A DNA stretch of 6,299 bases from an uncultured Lachnospiraceae bacterium (GTDB taxonomy: Bacteria > Bacillota > Clostridia > Lachnospirales > Lachnospiraceae), in contig CANQEC010000148.1 in NCBI GenBank assembly GCA_947594335.1, forward strand, positions 1-6,299, written 5' to 3'. Position 1 is the stretch's first letter. Each line of letters begins with the position of its first letter. Below are positions 4,862-6,299 of the stretch, piece by piece. The notes under the pieces are model-generated. The model searched no databases and had not been told where the DNA came from. It saw only the letters and a program-made list of their open reading frames with translations. The position numbers and the translations under genes were made by a program.

Positions 4862-6250
4862 TTACTCACAGTTTCCTACCGTTCTCGGATAGGGAATCAC
4901 GTCGCGGATATTCGACATTCCCGTGAGGTACATTACGCAGCGCTCAAAGCCCAGGCCGAACCCTGCGTGGCGCGTCGTTCCGTATCTGCGCAGATCCATG
5001 TAATACCGGTAGTCCTCCGGCTTCATCCCGAGCTCCGCGATGCGCGCCGCCAGCTTGTCGAAATCGTCCTCTCTCTGGCTGCCTCCGATGATCTCCCCGA
5101 TCCCCGGAACAAGGCAGTCCATCGCGGCCACGGTCTTTCCGTCTTCATTCTGCTTCATATAGAAGGCCTTGATCTCCTTCGGATAATCGGTCACAAATAC
5201 CGGACGTTTAAAGATCTGCTCGGTCAGATAGCGCTCGTGCTCCGTCTGCAGATCACAGCCCCAGGATACCTTATACTCGAATTTGTCATTATTCTTCTCA
5301 AGGATCTCAACCGCTTCCGTATAGGTCACATGTCCGAAATCCGAAGTCAGGACATGGTTCAAGCGGTCAAGCAGTCCTTTGTCCACAAAAGAGTTAAAGA
5401 ATTTCATCTCCTCCGGCGCATGCTCCAGCACATAGGAAATGATATATTTGATCATCTCCTCCGCAAGCTTCATATCGTCATTTAAGTCCGCGAACGCGAT
5501 CTCCGGCTCGATCATCCAGAATTCTGCCGCGTGGCGCGCCGTATTGGAATTTTCCGCGCGGAACGTCGGTCCGAACGTGTAGACATTGCGGAACGCCTGC
5601 ACAAACGACTCCACGTCAAGCTGTCCGCTGACCGTCAGATTTGTCGTCTTCCCAAAGAAATCCTGTGTGTAGTCAACATTCCCTTTGTCGTCCTTCGGAA
5701 TGTTCGCCAGATCCATCGTCGTCACCTGGAACATCTCGCCCGCGCCCTCGCAGTCGCTGCCGGTGATGATCGGCGTGTGGACGTAGACGAAATCTCTCTC
5801 CTGGAAGAATTTGTGGATCGCGTAGGCGATCAGGGAGCGCACGCGGAACACCGCCTGAAACGTGTTCGTCCTCGGGCGCAGATGCGGAACCGTGCGCAGA
5901 AATTCCATCGTGTGGCGCTTCTTCTGCATCGGGAAATCCGGCGTGGAGGATCCCTCCACCTCAACCGACTCCGCCTGGATCTCAAACGGCTGTTTTGCCT
6001 TCGGCGTCTCCACAAGAGTACCCTTCACGATGATGGCCGCTCCGACATTCAGCTTTGATATTTCGGAAAAATTCTCCAGCTTATCTGAGTACACGATCTG
6101 AAGCGTCTCAAAAAAAGTACCGTCATGCAGCACGATAAATCCGAATGTTTTTGAGTCACGGATGCTGCGCACCCAGCCTCCGACCGTCACCTCTTTGCCG
6201 GCATAAGCCGCCCGGTCACGGTATAATTCTCTCACAGTAGTAAAATCCAT
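4862..6250 (-). CDS. asnS: Asparaginyl-tRNA synthetase
   Basis: Charges tRNA-Asn with asparagine using ATP, in the cytoplasm; a class IIb aminoacyl-tRNA synthetase. The 462-residue protein has an N-terminal OB-fold that reads the anticodon (about 1-105, with VTVGGWVRSIRDSKTFGFI) and a class II catalytic core. Visible are TPIITGSDCEGAGEMF (159-174), motif 2 with FRAENSNTARHAAEFWMIEPE (230-250), WGCDLQTEHE, the PGIGEIIGGSQRE signature, and motif 3 GFGLGFERCVMYLTG (430-444) ending in IRDVIPYPRT. Length and layout match the longer E. coli-type AsnRS as I recall it, rather than the shorter Bacillus type. ATG 6250 has AAAGGAG (6260-6266) 9 bases upstream. A 148-base gap with two hairpins separates it from the regulator gene on the same strand, so it may be a separate unit or read through. 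Its own promoter lies beyond the window, and no T-box leader can be judged from the 49 bases available. Confidence 0.98.
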   Translation of the reverse strand: MDFTTVRELYRDRAAYAGKEVTVGGWVRSIRDSKTFGFIVLHDGTFFETLQIVYSDKLENFSEISKLNVGAAIIVKGTLVETPKAKQPFEIQAESVEVEGSSTPDFPMQKKRHTMEFLRTVPHLRPRTNTFQAVFRVRSLIAYAIHKFFQERDFVYVHTPIITGSDCEGAGEMFQVTTMDLANIPKDDKGNVDYTQDFFGKTTNLTVSGQLDVESFVQAFRNVYTFGPTFRAENSNTARHAAEFWMIEPEIAFADLNDDMKLAEEMIKYIISYVLEHAPEEMKFFNSFVDKGLLDRLNHVLTSDFGHVTYTEAVEILEKNNDKFEYKVSWGCDLQTEHERYLTEQIFKRPVFVTDYPKEIKAFYMKQNEDGKTVAAMDCLVPGIGEIIGGSQREDDFDKLAARIAELGMKPEDYRYYMDLRRYGTTRHAGFGLGFERCVMYLTGMSNIRDVIPYPRTVGNCE

Positions 6251-6259
6251 CCCTTTTTT

Positions 6260-6266
6260 CTCCTTT
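6260..6266 (-). promoter_or_regulatory. Ribosome binding site of asnS
   Basis: AAAGGAG lies 9 bases before ATG 6250. A second AAGGAG at 6277-6282 lies too far upstream to serve this start and may relate to whatever precedes the window edge. Confidence 0.75.
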
Positions 6267-6299
6267 GCTGTTTATTCTCCTTACAGCGGACCGAAACGC

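Noticed and set aside
4862..6250. Aspartyl-tRNA synthetase as an alternative for the synthetase gene
   Set aside because: The FRAENSNTARHAAEFWM motif, the insert near residues 180-205 and the total length fit AsnRS. The large GAD insert of bacterial AspRS is missing.

Overview
The window looks like chromosomal DNA from an anaerobic, Gram-positive Clostridia-type bacterium, most likely a gut Lachnospiraceae relative. Supporting signs are strong AGGAGG/AAAGGAG ribosome sites, a class B sortase, a VanR/VanS-like two-component pair, a DUF2325 protein and a single-domain cold-shock protein. The assignment rests on protein resemblance recalled from families, not on a search. No transposase, phage gene, CRISPR array, rRNA or tRNA was seen.

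Layout. Bases 1-222 (+) hold a small CspA-family cold-shock gene, followed at once by a good intrinsic terminator and a 60-base T/C-rich tract with a 9-bp tandem repeat. Bases 333-517 form a regulatory region with a clear promoter (TTGACA, 17-bp spacer, extended -10) and two closely matching 18-bp dyads, one over the expected transcription start and one just ahead of the ribosome site. It serves a 95-residue DUF2325 gene (518-805, +). Bases 803-1036 separate this gene from the convergent minus-strand cluster. They hold two tandem 84/85-bp units, each with a 10-11 bp GC-rich hairpin, and then a rho-independent terminator for the minus-strand cluster.

The rest is on the minus strand. In transcription order it holds asnS (asparaginyl-tRNA synthetase, 6250-4862), a 148-base gap with two hairpins, a VanR-like response regulator (4713-4018), a VanS-like sensor kinase with a TTG start (4002-2833), a Sir2-type NAD-dependent deacylase (2815-2090) and a class B sortase (2038-1037). 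The last four are separated by 15, 17 and 51 bases and probably form one operon ending at the hairpin near 985-1018. A membrane kinase, its DNA-binding partner and a surface-protein transpeptidase together suggest envelope sensing and surface remodelling, with the sirtuin as an unexpected member. No vancomycin-resistance enzyme genes (VanH, D-Ala-D-Lac or D-Ala-D-Ser ligase, VanX, VanT) are present, so the pair should not be read as resistance.

Most of the window is ordinary core or near-core genome. The item most worth following is the DUF2325 gene under two DtxR/IdeR-like dyads, which suggests a metal-responsive role for an uncharacterised family. The tandem hairpin repeat and the sirtuin/sortase/two-component cluster come next.
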